Both the position numbers and the translations under genes were made by a program. The notes under the pieces were generated by a model, which was not told the origin of the DNA, ran no database searches, and saw only the letters and a list, made by a program, of their open reading frames with translations. This document shows, piece by piece, positions 44,447 to 55,544 of a stretch of 64,000 nucleotides of DNA. The stretch is from NCBI GenBank assembly GCA_000827325.1, contig KN832881.1, forward strand, positions 828,616 to 892,615, in the 5' to 3' direction. Source of the DNA: Oidiodendron maius Zn (taxonomy: Eukaryota; Ascomycota; Leotiomycetes; Myxotrichaceae). The number at the start of each line of letters is the position of its first letter. Within the stretch, counting starts at the first letter, position 1.

Positions 44447-45895
44447 TTAGGGAAAGAACTGGCTCTTCTGGAAACTCTCCAGGCTCATGTCCCCCGCCTT
44501 GCCCGCAACACTCGGACTCGGACTCGGACTCGGACTCACGCTCTTCGCTACCTCTCCTGCACTCTTGATTTCTCCCGCCGGCTGTCCGGGTCTCCTCGCG
44601 ACCTCGAGATACACCGCGGGCAGGTAGCCCATCCTACCGTCCCGTGCCCTGCAGCGCCACCACTCGCTCGGATTGCCCATGGGATCGCTCTTGCTCAGCA
44701 CAGCGACGAGATCGCCCTTGTGCACCTCCAGGTCAACGCCCTGCACCGCAGCACCAGATTCAGGCGTGAAGTCGTATAGCACGCGGCAGAAATCGAGCTT
44801 CGAGGGGTCGATCTGCTGGGTGATGGGCTGGCCGTCGGGTCCGATCTGCATGCCTTGAGCAGCCGCCAGGCGGCGCTGTTCTTCTTCCTGGGAGGCGGCG
44901 AGCGATCGGATGAGTTTGCTCATGAGGTACGGCAGGCCGAAAGCCGCAGCAAGGAAGAAGAGGAAGGGCTTCTTGCTGGGGCGGGGCGGGTTGGCGGGCG
45001 TGCCGTCAGGGAGAAATTTCCGGCCCTCAAAGGAGGCAAAGGCACTTGGCGTGAGAGACGTTGCGTCGGCTGGTGGTGGCCGGCCAGTGACTTTCGCGAA
45101 GAGAGTGCGCAGCCAGCGAAGGATGGCGAAGATGCCGAGTATGGAGCCAAGGGTGTCTCTGAGATTGCCGAATTGTTCAGCGACGGAAACCATTGCTGTG
45201 ATAGTTAGCAAAGGGTAGTATTAATCTTTGTCGTTGGACCTTACCAAAGAAACTGGAATGAGTTGCCATATATGTGCTCTCTAGCATCTGGGCGAAGCCT
45301 CCAAATGCGCCGACTATGCTCTCTATGATCTGGAACGTAGCTTGCGTGCCCTGAGTGAAGCCATGAGTTAAACTATTGGGGTCGTTCGGATCTCCTGGCA
45401 TCCCCCCCATGCCTCCATACATGCCTCCTCCATACATCGAACCGTAGCCTCCCATTCCGGGCATGCCGCCGTACATGCCGGAGCCGTATGCACCGTAGCC
45501 ACCGTACCCTCCCATGGTTCCCATTCTCGAGTAGGGAGATGTGTACGCTGAGCCGATGCCGCCATAGGGCGATGCTACGCCGCCGAGTCGATTTGCGCCG
45601 TATGGTGAGTACGCGGATGCGTTTCTATTTACAGCTGAAGTGAGAGTTGATGGCCGCTCCGGGATCGCTGGCGCGCCAGATGCCACCGATGTCGAAGTCA
45701 TTGTAGACGACGGATTCGATATCGACGTTCCTGATGAGACGGCAGTGGATGGGGAAAGAACTGGTCGGTCGCGTTAGTGAACTGAGTGTCATGAACAGGA
45801 AAGATCGTGAGGGGCATGCAAAAAACAAACAAACCTGTGCTTGAAGTGCCTGCTCCAGCCCTCTCCCATGGCTTTGGAGGAGATACCGACGACAT
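44447..45895 (-). CDS. PEX13: Pex13, peroxisomal import docking protein
   Basis: Component of the peroxisomal docking complex that receives Pex5 cargo. Three exons: 45895..45835, 45760..45245, 45195..44447; introns are 74 and 49 bp. Product 441 aa. The N-terminus begins MSSVSPPKPWERAGAG, the conserved PKPWE box of Pex13. Residues about 45-120 are very rich in Gly, Tyr and Met (YGGYGAYGSGMYGG), the region linked in recent work on this protein to a cohesive pore phase. Membrane-associated helices follow (FQIIESIVGAFGGFAQMLE, LGSILGIFAILRWL, FLFFLAAAFGLPYLM). An SH3 domain lies near 325-390 (CRVLYDFTPE, GDLVAVL, SEWWRCRARDGRMGYLPAVYLE). A GGACTC-type hexamer repeat near 44,511-44,538 encodes an (SP)4 run in the tail. 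Confidence 0.95.
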
Positions 45896-46473
45896 AATAC
45901 TCAGCGTATGCCTTCAACCCGCTCAAACGACGTCTGTGGCTCTTATCCTTTCAGTCGCAGAAGGAAGATTCGTAAACTTCGGCACGACCGAGGTGAAGGG
46001 ACAAAGTCGCCCCCAGGGTATGCGAGGCCTGCTCTGCTCGAGACAAAGACCACGCGCAGTCGTCAGATCGTCTTGAAAATGAGGCGATGTCGTATTTAGC
46101 GGACTAGAGTTCAAGACCAGTCACTTTTCATTCGATGGATGGCCGTGAGGTGGAAGAATCACCTTGATGTTAGTATGGCGCTGTCAAGTCGGACCTCGGC
46201 AGCTGTGCACAATCTGACATACGGTCACGTGGCCATCATACCCATCAACCAAGGATGCATGATGCAATGCCCGATCTTATCATCGAACTTGGAAATTCAT
46301 GGAAAAATTGGGGATTTGATGCAATGGTCGCTATTTCTGTGTAATAAATGATGTGCGCGCGAAATCATCGACCCTTGTTGCAATTTGTTGGCTGTAAACG
46401 GGACAAAGGCCATTGAGAGTATCTAAGTTCTAGCTATATAACATAATTTTAATTCACCTGCCCCCAAGTTTCG
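45896..46473. promoter_or_regulatory. Intergenic: PEX13 promoter side
   Basis: About 580 bp between the PEX13 start and the 3' end of the NmrA-like gene. No coding frame is recognised. Confidence 0.45.
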
Positions 46474-47597
46474 TTACTTCAAATCAGCAAAAGCTTTTGA
46501 CTTGGCCATAAACTCCTTCCAAGTGGTCAACTTATCAACCAGAATCTAAGCACGAAATCAGTGTCATATTCATTAACGTGACTGCGTCGGGATAAAACTT
46601 ACTGAATGACTCTCGGTCAAGTCGGCCCCCCCATAGTAACCAAACTCACTCATCAGCCTCATGTTTTGCAGCATTTCCTCTGCAACCTCCTCACTCCCTC
46701 GAGCCTTGGTCATAATCCCTTTGAAGATATCGTGTGGGAGCTCAACGCTCTTCGCGTCTTTCCCAGCCTGGGGATATTGCTCCTTGAACTGCTCAACGAT
46801 TTGGTCGATTGTGTAGTAGTCAGTGGCTCCGTAGATTCTCTTTCCAATTGTCTTCTCACGATTTAGAAGAATGCCCTTGACGAATTTGCCAGTGTCATCT
46901 GCGGTATCATAGAGAGGAATTGGCGAATTGCTTGGGATGGGAAAGGCGAGGGTCCATGCATTGTTCGGAGGAGCTTGGCGGAACATCCCCCCTGGAAGGT
47001 TAGACATGAAGAAACCCGGAAGGAGATAGGTTGCTGAAATTCCCGAAGCACGAATATAATCCTCAACGGCAGCCTTGGAGTCAAAGTGCTTCACCTTGGA
47101 GAGAACGCCTTTGCTCAATTCGGTGACGTTGAGAAGGGAGCTCCAGATGAGGTGCTGAACTCCTGCTTCCTATATGGCATAGTTAGACCTAAGTCCTAAA
47201 CCAGAATGAAATGGTAAACTACGAACCTTTGCAGCATCAGCTATGGCCTTGCCTTGGGCGATCTCGACCTCGGACTTCTGGCTCTCCCAGTAGTTGGTTA
47301 CAGCAAAGACGCCATACGCTCCCTTTAGAGCCGCGTTCAGAGTTGAAGGGTTATTTAAGTCGGCCTATTGTATCGTTGATTAACAACACATCTTCAATTG
47401 CAACCAATTCTACTTACAGCAACAGTCTCTGCTCCTAGAGACTCCAAAGCTTTTGCAGAATCCTTAGATACATCACGAGTAACACCGCGAACGATAAATG
47501 CTTCTCTAGTCTTTGGGTCGCTAAGAATGGCCCTCACCACCGACCCGCCTTGCATGCCAGTGGCTCCAAAGACCACAAGAACTTTCTTGGATGCCAT
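46474..47597 (-). CDS. NmrA-like NAD(P)-binding protein
   Basis: Four exons: 47597..47418, 47364..47227, 47169..46603, 46545..46474; introns are 53, 57 and 57 bp. Product 318 aa. The Rossmann glycine motif is GATGMQGGSVV near residue 10, followed by RGVTRDVSK and a later VADLNNP turn. Mid-protein AVTNYWES and an atypical-SDR-like C-terminal half (GISATYLLPGFFMSNL, ATDYYTIDQIVEQF) match the NmrA/HSCARG family. Such proteins act either as redox-sensing regulators or as isoflavone-reductase-like enzymes; sequence alone does not decide. No GATA factor or nitrate gene lies next to it, so a nitrogen-control role should not be assumed from the family name. Confidence 0.9.
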
Positions 47598-49176
47598 ATT
47601 AAGAATTTCTGCTGGGTTCAAGGTTCGATTTTCGAGTATTAATCCGCTTTGGAGGGGTTGATTCTTGGTCTCCTGCGTTTGGAGGTAATCGGAAATTGCT
47701 GTGTGCTTGAAATATTTGATCGATATGTCGGTGAGAAAAACAGAAGAGGATCGAACGATGCTGAGATGATGGTGAACTGAAAGCAAAACGAACAGAGGAA
47801 AGCACGACACTTATATAGCAACCCAGGAGAGCTATCCCAGACAGATAGCCATGTCATGGCAAGCTTCAAAGCGTCAACCATTACCAGCTCCCCTGTGACT
47901 GGCCAAGAGCTTACAGAACCTCAAACAACATACATTGGCCACATTGCCAAGACCGTCTTCCCTGCTCACGGAGCCTTATTCACCGTGGGAGGAGGGCTCT
48001 TTCCAGGGCACGATAGGGCATGTTGTGACTGCTACTTTCCGTTTCACCGTGCTCGGGACCGAGGAGACCATTATCAATGAGGTGGCATTAGCTAAGTTAC
48101 CGTGGCTGGTGATATCTCAGCAACAGCCTCTAAAAGCCGTGTGATTAAGCCATTTGAATGCACGACTGTGGCACCACACCCTGGAGCCAACCATCCTCAT
48201 ACCCCTACGTCACTGAATAGCATATTCATTATTAAGAATCGCCCTAGCCGTATTGCCTGCCAATCGGACACCGAGGCGAATGTACATATGAAGGAACGGC
48301 ATCGGAGGACGGGCACGGGCACGGGGGCCTATACGATCCCGACCCCGATGGCGAGGCTGAATATTTTCTAGTAGCTTGGGATCGCGGCGATGAAGAGATA
48401 AGCAAGATGAGAAATATGATGGTGGAGTACGAAACTCGTGCTACGATGCGTAAGGAGCCTCTTTGCATTATTTTCCAGGCATCCTTGTATCAGCGGCAGG
48501 ATGCGGTATGCAGCTGTCCATGGCGAGCACGCAAATGCATTCCTCTACAGAATTACATCCACGACTCAGAATTCGACTGGATCCTAAAGCTTTTGTTTGA
48601 TTATGGACATTTCGTACTGCTAAGTGGCAGGCCAAGCATCTCGATGAATCTAATCTTGTTTCCTAGCCTAAATTCACAGTGTACACCGAGAAAACAATAC
48701 GGAACCACCGATCATGGTATAATAACCCACCATATGCCCAAAGCAATCCCGAGGCCTGTGAAAGAATCCCTCAGTGAGAGCACAATAAAGTACGCTGATA
48801 AAGAAGAAGAATTGCTCGGTCATTGTAAGTTGGGTATAATACCATATGATGAATTGTCGGCAGCGACAGCAGCAGCAGCGGCGCGCGAAAGAAGAAAACG
48901 CGGAAAAGGATGACATTAGGGTCATAGACATGGACTGCGCTACGTACATGTATGTATTGAACACGAATAAATGGCAAACAGAGGGAAGAAAGAGAGAATA
49001 TCAAATGTGCCTAGGCGATGCACCATATCCTGTTTCACTTTTCCCTACGCAAATGCCCCAAGTTCAGATCTGTATATCTCACCTCCTGGGACAGATACAA
49101 ACGCCAAGTTAACCCGGGTCTGGTAAGAAACAGCACCGACTTTTATAACCGCAGTCCTCAGATAAATCCTCTCCTC
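47598..49176. other. Gene-poor region upstream of the NmrA-like gene
   Basis: About 1.6 kb with the promoter of the NmrA-like gene at its left and the unassigned open frame 48249..48913 at its right. No repeat ends or RNA gene were recognised. Confidence 0.45.
48249..48913 (+). other. Unassigned open frame of 221 codons, no clear start
   Basis: The frame stays open from a stop at 48246 to the stop ending at 48913, but the first ATG is at 48407 (168 codons). The translation includes GLYDPDPDGEAEYFLVAWD before the ATG, and KYADKEEELLGHCKLG and an Ala/Arg-rich end after it. I recognise no domain. It could be chance, the last exon of a small gene, or a decayed gene. There is not enough evidence to call a CDS. 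Confidence 0.2.
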
Positions 49177-51247
49177 CTAATTAACACTCTCACTCGAAAT
49201 CCACTTCTCACAAGCCAACCAACCCCACGCCCTCTTCACAGATAACATTATAGGGAACTTCACGTTTGCAGGCAAGACCAGGATCGTGATACTCGCGGTA
49301 GTAGAATTGAATACCACAGCGAGTTTCATAGCGTCAGTCGTGGCGGGCGATGTAGTCCGGGATACTCGCACCGCCCGCGTCAGCACTGATATTGGAATTC
49401 TGTACAGGAATTCTGTACAGGATTGAGGTGTAGTGCGGATTTGAGATAGTGGGATCCAGGAACCATGGCCTCGATCACATCGAGCCGCATCCACTGGCCC
49501 ATCAGGAGCAGTTCACAGGGCCGTATTGGGTCGTGCGCGGGATTTGGGCGTTGAGGAACCACTGTAGAGAAGTTAGTATGCTTGTGCAAGAGAAGGACAG
49601 GAGTGACATTTATGTAGAGAGAAATAGAAGAGATGAAAGTCACTTTAACATCCGATTCATAAACCCTGCATAAACGTCCCACATCAGAAGAAATGAAATG
49701 AAATGAACACGCACAATGGCAGGCATATCCCTATTCAATACAGGGCTGTTATGAATCGGCATCGAGAACTCCACCAGGAAGATCTTATCCGCGCCACCGA
49801 AGCCATCTATGCCAAACCCACCTATCCAGTCTTTGTCTTTGTTCATCTGAAGCGGGGCGAAAATGTATGGAATCATGAGATGAAGGAAGGGGAAATCCGC
49901 ACGATACGACACACTGTTCGGCCGAATAAATCTACAATCAAGCCGCTTACACTCCTTCCCACTAATGACAATCACCTCAGATCCAGAAGGGATCAGGGTA
50001 TCAGCCAAAATCTGAGGATATACCGCGCCTTGAGTACCATCTGAAGATACGTGTGAGAGGGGGGAGCCGAAGTGGCTAGATAATAATTAGCACTGTATGT
50101 ACTCTAGATGTAATGATGAGGAAGACGAGATGTGGGAGAGGTGTGTACGTACTTATCGAAGACACCAGAGACTCTGCTGCCGTGGTTACCAAGGAAGACG
50201 AGATTGTCAGAAGTTTCAGAAAAGGCGGAGTAGTAGCTGATTCTCTTGTACGGGCTAGAAATGGGCGTAGGAGATGGGGGTGTATCTGCGAGGAGGGGTC
50301 GCTGGCCAGGGACGTCGCCTGGCTTGTCAGTAAATCGCATGACGAAAAGATGGGAATATCTTACATGCACTTCCAGAGTTGAGATCTCTACCGGCGTTTA
50401 ACTGCTCAGTTGAAGTAGATCTTGAAGCAGGAGATCTAGAAGAGGAAGCAGATGGGGGACCGAACCTGTTCCTCGCCCCGGCTTTGTCGTTTCCGTCACT
50501 CCTCTCCGAAACCCCTGAACCAGTTGCGCGGGAGTTGCAAAACCAGTACTTAACCCGCCCCACGATTCCACCCCGGGTAGTAGTAGTGGCTGCAAGCTTA
50601 GCCTCAAATGAGGTAGAATGGGAGGCCCTAGGACTAGAAGTAGCACTAGCAGCAGAAGAAGACGCAGAAGCAGTTTCATCCGTATTAATGATTCCTAAGA
50701 AGTCCTTGAACAGTAGGACATCCCTCCCATCAACTCTAGCGGGTATAATCTGCCCCATTAGGTGCTCCATGATATGTCCCGGGGACGGGACATACGTAGG
50801 GTGCATGGGTGCGCGGCGAGGAGGGGGTGCTTGGTCTGGATTACTTGTGAAGAGAGGGACGTAGACGGCGAATTGCTTAATGTGCATGGGGCCACGGAAA
50901 GTGTACAGATAGCTTCCCTCGCCGAAAGCTCAAAATCAGCAAAATACATTTTTCTTCCAAGAGTAACACTTCGACCCACTCACCTCCTCATCAAGCGGCG
51001 CCAGCGGACCAGAACACGCCTTCGGCGCAGACGTGCAGCTGCCGTCGTGATTCATAGACACGATACGCCGATATGTGCCCGCGGCTGTGGTATTAGCGTA
51101 CTGCAGCGCTCGGACAGGCTGGCAGTAGACCTTGCCATCAATAGTAAAGGAGCCCAGATGGCAGAAATCTGCGGCAGAGACGAGAGCTGTGAAGCACAGG
51201 ATGGTGAGGGCCAGCCCTATGAGGGCAACTTTCTGGATCGACAGCAT
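49177..51247 (-). pseudogene. Broken TOS1-type cell-wall glucanase gene
   Basis: The order of motifs matches fungal Tos1/YJL171C proteins, secreted beta-1,3-glucan-acting wall enzymes. It begins with a signal peptide (MLSIQKVALIGLALTILCFTALVSA), then KVYCQPVRALQY and CSGPLAPLDEE. Further on come FRGPMHIKQFAVYVP, DNLVFLGNHGS.VSGVFD, YPQILADTLIPSGSEVIVIS, GFGGADKIFLVEFSMP, DMPAI, LNAQIPRTTQYG and finally MKLAVVFNSTTASITIL. The frame is interrupted several times. A 1 nt shift near 50,897 precedes FRGP, and a TGA at 49504..49502 replaces the Cys expected after NCS. Bases are lost near 49,480, there is a 13 bp tandem duplication at 49394..49419, and another shift lies near 49,340. Possible introns exist between the blocks. 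The gene lies beside an assembly gap, so some errors could be technical, but their spread favours real decay. Confidence 0.82.
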
Positions 51248-52453
51248 AGCTGCAATTGGATCGAGGCTCTCTAAGCACGGGGAAGGATAGGGATGGGGAA
51301 ATGAAAGATTCAGAGACGCCCGGTCCTGAAGAATAGAGATGGACGAGTTAGTGTCGCAAGTGAATGCGTAGTTGTGGAAGAAGCGACAATGGTCGTCAAG
51401 ATAGCAGATGTGAGAGAACAAGAAGGAAGGACAAAGGAGATGGAGATTGCGAAGAAATGAAAGGCTGAAAGAAATGTTGATATCCACGTAATATATCAGT
51501 CTAGAAGCCGTCCTCGCTTAAAAAGGGGGGGGGGGGGGGGGGGGGGGGGGNNNNNNNNNNNNNNNNNNNNNNNNNNNNNNNNNNNNNNNNNNNNNNNNNN
51601 NNNNNNNNNNNNNNNNNNNNNNNNNNNNNNNNNNNNNNNNNNNNNNNNNNNNNNNNNNNNNNNNNNNNNNNNNNNNNNNNNNNNNNNNNNNNNNNNNNNN
51701 NNNNNNNNNNNNNNNNNNNNNNNNNNNNNNNNNNNNNNNNNNNNNNNNNNNNNNNNNNNNNNNNNNNNNNNNNNNNNNNNNNNNNNNNNNNNNNNNNNNN
51801 NNNNNNNNNNNNNNNCGTCCTCGCTTAAAAAGGGGGGGGGGGGGAATGTGCGTTAAAGGCACGGGGTTTAAGCGATTTCACGTATTTGGACGTCTCGTGA
51901 TGTCCGGCATGAAGGGAATAAATGCCTTTGATTTATAGAAAAGTGTGGACCGAATGCTGGAAGTGGAAAGAAAGCTTCTCAGCACTGCAGCTCTGCAAGT
52001 GAGGTAGATAAAGGACAATGGGACAAACAGCGGGAACTCAGGTGAGATTGGAAGGTGTGCATGGATACTGACAAAAACTCCAGACACAAAATTCACATTC
52101 ATAAATATAAATCACACAATTGGGGGACATTTCCAGACTCAATGAACTATGCTATGGGTGGAAGAGTTAAGGTATATTACGATCTGCAGCTAACTTTTCT
52201 CGGACTCCAGGCCGGAAGGGGCGCGGTATACCACGTGAAAAGGAAATCACCATTACCCACAGCAGGCCTCATGCTTTCAAAAGATCCAATCAATAATCAC
52301 GAAGTCACTCGTGCTTCGAAGATTAAAAAGGAGATGGAAATGAATTTTTCTCACAAAACTACAATATGTACCAGAAAAAGGATAAGAGTATGGACACAAA
52401 ACGTAAACCAGCAATCCCAATGTGTAACTCCAAGCCGGCCAAGGTCAATCCAC
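51248..52453. other. Intergenic with assembly gap
   Basis: It holds the former promoter of the TOS1-type gene, the gap at 51551..51815, and about 600 bp downstream of the Asp f 4-like gene. The plus-strand frame crossing 52055..52774 is mainly a shadow of that gene. Confidence 0.5.
51509..51844. repeat. Assembly gap flanked by duplicated poly-G edges
   Basis: N bases fill 51551..51815. Left of the gap, CGTCCTCGCTTAAAAA at 51509..51524 runs into 26 G. Right of it, the same 16 bases at 51816..51831 run into 13 G. The identical edges suggest that assembly broke in one G homopolymer and that the flank was duplicated, or that a real repeat lies here. Confidence 0.9.
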
Positions 52454-53501
52454 TTAGCTCGATCCTCCTCCCATCTTCGTCGTCAGGGTGGCGCCCTGGC
52501 CGCCGGGGATGTAGCAACTGCCGTCGCTGGAACCGAAGGCCACAGGGTCCTCCGGGTTGTTGTTGGCGCCATACCAATAGTTTTGCGTTTGGTCGCTGAG
52601 GCAGGAGGTCTCTGTCGCACTGATAGCCATATCGTAGACGTTGCCGAGGGGATTCATGATTGCGGACATGTCGAAGCCGATACCACTGGAGGCGAAGTTT
52701 CCCTCGAACCAGGTAGTCGCGAAGGCGCCAGAGGCGGCGATGGATGTGGTAGCCTGGCAGGCGCCTATCTGTGAGTTCTCCTGGAAGGCGACGACTTGGT
52801 TCTGGCCGGGTGCAAGGGCGATGGTCAGGCAGGGCGTTTTGGGGGCGAGGGCGGAGCCGAGGTTGGCCTCGACACCGTTACCCGCGTCGAAGGCCTTGTT
52901 CCAGATGGCGACCGTTATGGACCCGCCGGAGGTGTTGATGAAGTTGTTGGTGTACTGGTGGCCGGCGGCGGAGGCAACCTTGATCATGTTGGAGCACTGA
53001 GGGCTGCCAATGTTGCCAATCGCTCCAACGTCCGATCCGGAGCCGCTCGTGGCTTGGCCAAACTCAGTGAAGTCGTTAGCCAGGCCGACTAGGCCCTCGA
53101 AGAGCGAGGCGATATCGTTCCCTATGTCGTCGAGGATGTTGGAGGTCGCGCTGGTGGTAGCTGCTGCAGCGGCGGTTGCACTGGTGACGATCTGGGCGTG
53201 GACGGCTGGAGAAGGGGTGGGCGTCGGGGTGGGAGAGGAGGTGGAGAGCCCGGCCTCATAGGCAGAGGACCAGTTGATGCCCATCGCATTCCAATTGAGA
53301 GCGTCCCAATCGACGTCGGCGCTGCGAGATGTGTGTTAGTCCCTGTTACTTTTAGGTGAGGGAGAGAGGGAAGATCAGAAATGGCACCCACTCCTTCTTC
53401 TGGTGTTTGTGACGGTGCATGTGGGCGTGGTTGTGCGTGGGACCGGCCACGACGTTGCTGGCGCTGAGGGCCGCGACGAGGGCGAGAGTTGCGAAGTGCA
53501 T
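52454..53501 (-). CDS. Secreted Asp f 4-like protein
   Basis: Two exons, 53501..53392 and 53321..52454; the 70 bp intron has a GTGGGT donor. Product 325 aa. The signal peptide is MHFATLALVAALSASNVVAG. Directly after it comes a His-rich stretch (PTHNHAHMHRHKHQKK), then DVDWDALNWNAMGINW, a Ser/Thr/Pro/Ala-rich linker and a C-terminal domain with cysteines (IGSPQCSNMIKV, HQYTNNFINTSGGSITVAIWN, QIGACQ, TSCLSDQ, DGSCYIPGG). This arrangement fits the Asp f 4 family of secreted fungal proteins, known as allergens in Aspergillus, with no established biochemical role. The His-rich segment could bind metal ions; this is inference. It lies next to the broken wall-enzyme gene. Confidence 0.88.
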
Positions 53502-55544
53502 TGTGCTATGAGAAATGGGTATCGTAAAGAAAAGGATCGTGAGAAGCCGTCTATGTCGAAATCGCTGATGGATTCCGACGTCTCGTGTTCTTTTGTGGGC
53601 CGCGGTTGCTGGGCTGTGTATATGGTCGCGGCTTGCGTGTATTCCAAGGATCAAAGGAAGGGCAGTCGTCGAGAGGCCGTGACGAGAGCGCCGAGAACAC
53701 AAATGAGTGTACGAGCGATGTGTTGCTCAAGTGATGGAGAGATGGATGAAGGCGGGCGCGTGCAAAAGGGAATGAAGAAGATGAGAGAGAGAGAGAGAGA
53801 GAGACGTCGGCGTAGCGAGGGTGTAAGATTTGACTGCGGCGGCGGAGCGAGAGAGAGCGAGACAGAGAGCGTGAGAGTTGGGAAATGAGATTAAACCTGC
53901 GAGGGGCGCTTGTCCTTAAGAAGGCCAGCGCCAGGGGGATGCCCGGAAGCGGGATAGCGCCATTCACGCCCATTCTCAGGAACGCGAATCCCCAACCAGT
54001 CGGTGGGGAGGACTCTCCACCCGCTGGCGCATGTTTCCTTGCTCCTAGTACAAGTATACGGGTTACAGTACAGTACGACTGTACAGAACAGTACCTTAGG
54101 TATATCGCCCCTTGTCGAGAACAGACAGCCCAATCACCCAAATAAGGATCTCCCTGTCTCCACTGGCCCTACCGCTCCCTCACCACGCCCTCATCTGCCG
54201 CGCTGGAATCGTCCCCTTCCTCCTCGCTCCATCTCCCGGCCCACCGTCGGTCCAGACTCGCCCTCAACACAAGCGCTGGTACGCTACTCACGATATCCGC
54301 CCATCGGTACCAGCACGCGAAACAACCATCTGGTGCGCGGCCCTGCATCCAACCCACTGGTGCCCATGATGCCCTCCTCCGATTTGTGCAGGTTTCTTCC
54401 TGGCCTGGCCACCGCCGCCATGGGCTCTCTGCCTCAGATCTCCTCCCGCATGTGTTTCCCCACTCAGAGCATTCACACCTCATGGATCTCTCTCGATACA
54501 CAATCCACTCTCACCATATCCTATCCTCCCGTCCAAGAAAATCTCTCTCGTCCGGAACCCGCCCTCGTCTCCCTCTCCCCATCGCATTCGGCCCGTGTCG
54601 TGGGCCATCGGACTGGAAGAGGGAGCGTGGGGACTCCCCGATGCAGGAAGAAAAAAAAGGTTTACACATGAGCCCAAGCAAATCTAGATCTGCCACGCCT
54701 CTCAGTAATCAGATCAGATGAACATGCAACCCCCCCGTTGCCATCCGATCCTCTATCGTTTCATGTTTTCTTCTTATCCAGACTCCGCCCTCCCACTTGT
54801 CCACGTAGTCCACAAAAGCTCAGCGCATCTCACGTCACAGCCCTCGTAGGAATGGCCCAACGCCCAGCAAAATAATGCGCAGCCTTGGCATTATGATTAT
54901 TGTTATTACTGTACTTCGTATTGGTGGTACAGTAGGAATAGTATTATCATTTCTTATCCACTTCGTTCACCTGCAGCGTGGCAAGACGCACGCAGGTCCT
55001 GTTTCATTCCCTGCTTCTGCAGGTGGTAGCGAACCAAGTTTTTTTTGTTGAAGGTGGATGAGGTTTATGCGTGGTGATGCAGTGGCACCAGGGGAATCCC
55101 CTGTGATGGAAGGGGGATACGTAAGAGGATTTCTCGAAAGTGCGAAGCTCTCGTTACGTGGACATCTTACGCGGTCTTTTTCTAGCTGTCTTTTATTCCG
55201 TGAGAGATGAGAGAAGGTGCGTATGCTTTTTCCTAGTCGGTCGCTTCTCACACGAGGAGCCATGCCAGCGCTCGCTGGGAAAAGATGAGAATGATGGTAG
55301 GTGCGGTATCCCAACCAAGTTGGTACATTTGATATTATCAATTGCTCGTTCAAGCCACGCGAAATTATCTTCAGTTGCGGTGAAGCTATACAGCATGCCA
55401 TTCCAGTCTACAGTACAAAATCAGGTGCTGCAGCAATATATGTACCATTTGTCCACCCGGACCAAGACTCCTATTATCTCCTATATTCCATAACACCATA
55501 CTCTCACAACTGCCCGTCCTATTAATCTATACGATCCCCATCAT
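53502..55544. other. Gene-poor 2 kb region
   Basis: It begins with the promoter of the Asp f 4-like gene, including the GA microsatellite at 53783. Repeated GTACAGTA/TACTGTAC words occur near 54,060-54,095 and 54,905-54,935. A 222-codon plus-strand frame (54003..54671) is Pro/Ser/Arg-rich with no domain and lies in CT-rich DNA; I do not call it. Confidence 0.5.
53783..53804. repeat. (GA)11 microsatellite
   Basis: Eleven uninterrupted GA units about 280 bp upstream of the Asp f 4-like start. Similar purine-rich sequence continues to about 53,880. Confidence 0.9.

Noticed and set aside
52055-52774. 239-codon plus-strand frame
   Set aside because: Its second half is the antisense of the Asp f 4-like gene and the first half is AT-rich without a domain.
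54003-54671. 222-codon plus-strand frame
   Set aside because: CT-rich repeat-driven frame with Pro/Ser/Arg content and competing minus-strand frames.
54060-54935. Short GTACAGTA/TACTGTAC hairpin-like words
   Set aside because: Too short and scattered to define an element; similar words occur in other promoters of the window.
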